NCBI GenBank assembly: GCA_013397695.1
Contig: VYZI01000058.1
Coordinates: forward strand, 1,134,013 to 1,198,012
From: Centropus unirufus
Lineage: Eukaryota > Chordata > Aves > Cuculiformes > Centropidae
Direction of reading: 5' to 3'
Length of the DNA stretch: 64,000 nucleotides
Shown here: piece by piece, positions 61,849 to 64,000 of the stretch
Position numbering within the stretch: the first letter of the stretch is position 1
Layout of the letters: every line of letters begins with the position of its first letter
The notes under the pieces: generated by a model
Told to the model about the DNA's origin: nothing
What the model saw: only the letters and a program-made list of their open reading frames with translations
The model's database searches: none
Made by a program: the position numbers and the translations under genes

Positions 61849-62466
61849 TAGCCGCACTCGCAGGCCAGAAAGCCAACCGTTTGCTGGGCTGCATCAAAAG
61901 AAGCGTGGCCAGCAGGTCCAGGGAGGTGATTCAGCCACTCTGCTCTCATGAGACCCCAACTGAGGTCCTGCCTTCAGTTCTGGAATCTTCAATGCAGAAG
62001 ACATGGATCTGTTAGAGCGAGCCCAGGGGAGGACCCCAAAGATGATCAGAGGGGCTGGAGCACCTCCCATACAATGACAGCCTGAGAGAGTTGGGCTAGT
62101 TCAACCAGGGAAGAGAAGGTTCTGGGGAGACCTTGCAGCAGCCTTCCAGTACTAAAGGGAGGCGAGCCTCAAGGAAAGCTGGGGTGGAGCTCTTTGGCAT
62201 GGAGTGCAGTGACAGGATGAGTGGGAATGCTTTTAAGGTGAAAGAGGGGAGTTTTAGATGAGATCTGAGGAAGAATTTTTCTGTGAGGGGGGTGAGGCAC
62301 GGGCACAGGTTGCCCAGAGAAGCCATGGATGCCTTATCCTGGAAGTGTTCAAGGCCAGGTTGGATGAGGCTTTGAGCAACCTTGTCCAGTGGGACGTGTC
62401 CCAGCCCGTGGCAGGGGGTTTGGAACTGGATGATCTTGAAGGTTCCTTCCAACCCAAACCATTCTG
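61849..62466 (+). pseudogene. CR1 LINE, 5'-truncated, upstream of MRPS9
   Basis: About 620 bp of CR1 in plus orientation. It starts in the coding part (AGAAAGCCAACCGTTTGCTG, then GCATCAAAAGAAGCGTGGCC, encoding the NRLLGCIKRSVASRSREVIQ stretch of ORF2) and runs to the intact 3' end (CCAACCCAAACCATTCTGTG). Frames are broken, so it is not active. Confidence 0.93.
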
Positions 62467-62548
62467 TGAAATTCCAGCTTGTGTTGTGGTGGCCCCGAGT
62501 GTGTGCCTGTCACATGAGATGGACTCTGCTGTGGTGAGTGCCACATCT

Positions 62549-63068
62549 GAAGAATCAGAGAATCACAAACTGTTTAGGTTGACCTTGAACATGATTGAGT
62601 CCAACCATAAATCTGACACAACAAAACCCACCAATAAGCGATGTCCCTAAGCACTGCCTCTACATATCTTTTAAATATCTCCAGGAATGGGGACTCAGTT
62701 TGTTCTAATGCTTGACAACTTTCAGTGAAGTAATTTTTCCTAATATCTAATCTAAACCCCTCCTGGTGCAACTTGAAGCCATTTCTTCTTATGCTATTGC
62801 AGGTTGCCTGGGAGAAGAGAGCACCAGTGACCTTGCTACAGCCTCTTTTCGGGTAGCTGTAGAGAGTTAAAGTTTTCCCTGAGCCTCCTTTTCTCCAGAC
62901 TATACAGTCCCAGTTCCCTCAGCTGCTCCTCTTAGAAGTTGTGGTCCAGTTCCTTGACCAGCTTCATTGTTCTTTGCACACGCTCCAGCAATTCAATGTC
63001 TTTATTTTACCGGGGGGACCAAAACTGAAGACAATATTCAAGGTGCAGCCTCACCAGCACCGACCTGA
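62549..63068 (-). repeat. CR1 LINE 3' fragment, tail to tail with the preceding CR1
   Basis: The plus strand carries the complement of a CR1: GAATCACAAACTGTTTAGGT at the element's 3' end, TTTTTCCTAATATCTAATCT, then AGACTATACAGTCCCAGTTC and CAAGGTGCAGCCTCACCAGC. About 520 bp. It resembles the 26,356 copy more than its direct neighbour. Confidence 0.9.
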
Positions 63069-64000
63069 GAGGGGAAAGGCTAAAATCAAGGCTTCTGCTT
63101 AGGCAGGTACCATCAGAAATTGCAGCATGTCTGGTGAAACCCTGCTCTCTAGGTAGTTGTAGCAAAAAGCATATTTCATCCTAGTTTGGGGTAGTTTTCC
63201 ATGTTAAAAAAATGTCTTTTTTTAGAGATAAGGCAGTTTTCTCTTGTTGAAGGGGAGTTTGAGGTCAATACTGTCACCTCCCAAGGTGACATTAATTCAG
63301 ATGATGAGCTTTGAGAGTGTTTGTCATTTCCCCAAGTTACATGGTATTTACCTTTAGAGATGATTGGACTGTGGCAATACTGTTTCGTACCATAGAAGTG
63401 GAAATCAATTAAAAATGAAAATAAAAAAAACCCCTTCTACTTTAGACTTACTGAGGCCTTTTCTTTATGAACATTTATTTGAGATGAAATTCTGGAATTC
63501 TGCTTTTCTAGGTTTATTTTTTTTTTCTAGGTTTATTTTTCTTTCCATTTTTTCACAAGGGGCTCTTGTTTCCTCTTGTGTATGATTTCCTCCCTGGGAT
63601 ACAACAAAAAAGGTATAAGAAAACTGGCCATGGGCACGGGAAGTCACCCATGTGGCAAGGTGAGGGAGAAGCTGTTTGGCAAGGTGCATTTATTATTATG
63701 GCTAGCAACTGTAAAAATGAAGATATTGGTAGTTTTGCTGATAAGAATACATGTAAGTGAATGCTATCAATGCTGCACCAAAGGAGAGTGATGAAGTGTC
63801 TCTCTTGTGCACACCTGGGTGTTCACTGGAATGTGCTGCTGCACTTTACCTCAAAGGGTGCATAGGAATGACACTTGGTTACCAGCTGGTTCTCCAAAAG
63901 AGAAAAAGGAGATTGGGTTAGGGTGACATCCCCACTGACGCACCTTCTGGAGCAGCTAGCAGATCTGAAGGGATGGAGTGTGCTGGAAATGGTACAGCCT
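63069..64000. other. Right-hand flank, no gene recognised
   Basis: Short unsupported frames and poly(T) stretches only. By mammalian synteny POU3F3 would lie further to the right. Confidence 0.5.

Noticed and set aside
63910..63930. Telomere-like GGGTTAGGGT
   Set aside because: A single near-unit, not an array.

Overview
This is vertebrate nuclear DNA, most likely from a bird. The evidence is split exons with GT-AG introns, an AT-rich background broken by one CpG island, and interspersed repeats that are all recognisable as CR1-type LINEs, with no Alu-, B1- or L1-like sequence. CR1 is also common in crocodilians and turtles, so 'bird' is an inference from CR1 dominance and compact introns. 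The species cannot be named from the sequence.

One protein-coding gene is present and complete: MRPS9, encoding mitochondrial small-subunit ribosomal protein uS9m. It lies on the minus strand, from a CpG-island promoter near 61,100 to a poly(A) signal at about 28,135. I resolved eleven coding exons. All junctions are GT-AG and all phases agree. Together they give 1,119 nt, or 372 residues plus a stop codon. The protein has an arginine-rich mitochondrial targeting N-terminus without acidic residues before position 44, a mitochondria-specific middle region, and a C-terminal uS9 domain (about residues 246-372) ending in the basic tail that in bacterial S9 reaches the P-site tRNA.

Layout: 1-22,980 is gene-poor intergenic DNA downstream of MRPS9, holding one short CR1 3' end, simple repeats and two weak LTR-like patches. 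22,981-26,690 is a CR1 cluster. 28,118-61,081 is MRPS9, whose introns are nearly free of CR1 except at the promoter-proximal end. 59,893-63,068 is a second CR1 cluster, made of two inverted pairs placed either side of the CpG-island promoter. 63,069-64,000 is unannotated upstream flank. In mammals MRPS9 lies between POU3F3 and GPR45/TGFBRAP1. By that synteny the right flank would face POU3F3 and the left flank GPR45, but neither gene is in the window.

I did not find a new molecular system. The observations most worth checking are: a 31-nt frame-critical exon behind a 106-bp intron; a nested perfect palindrome just downstream of the gene; AT-rich intronic blocks that look like conserved enhancers; and the mirrored CR1 arrangement around the promoter.
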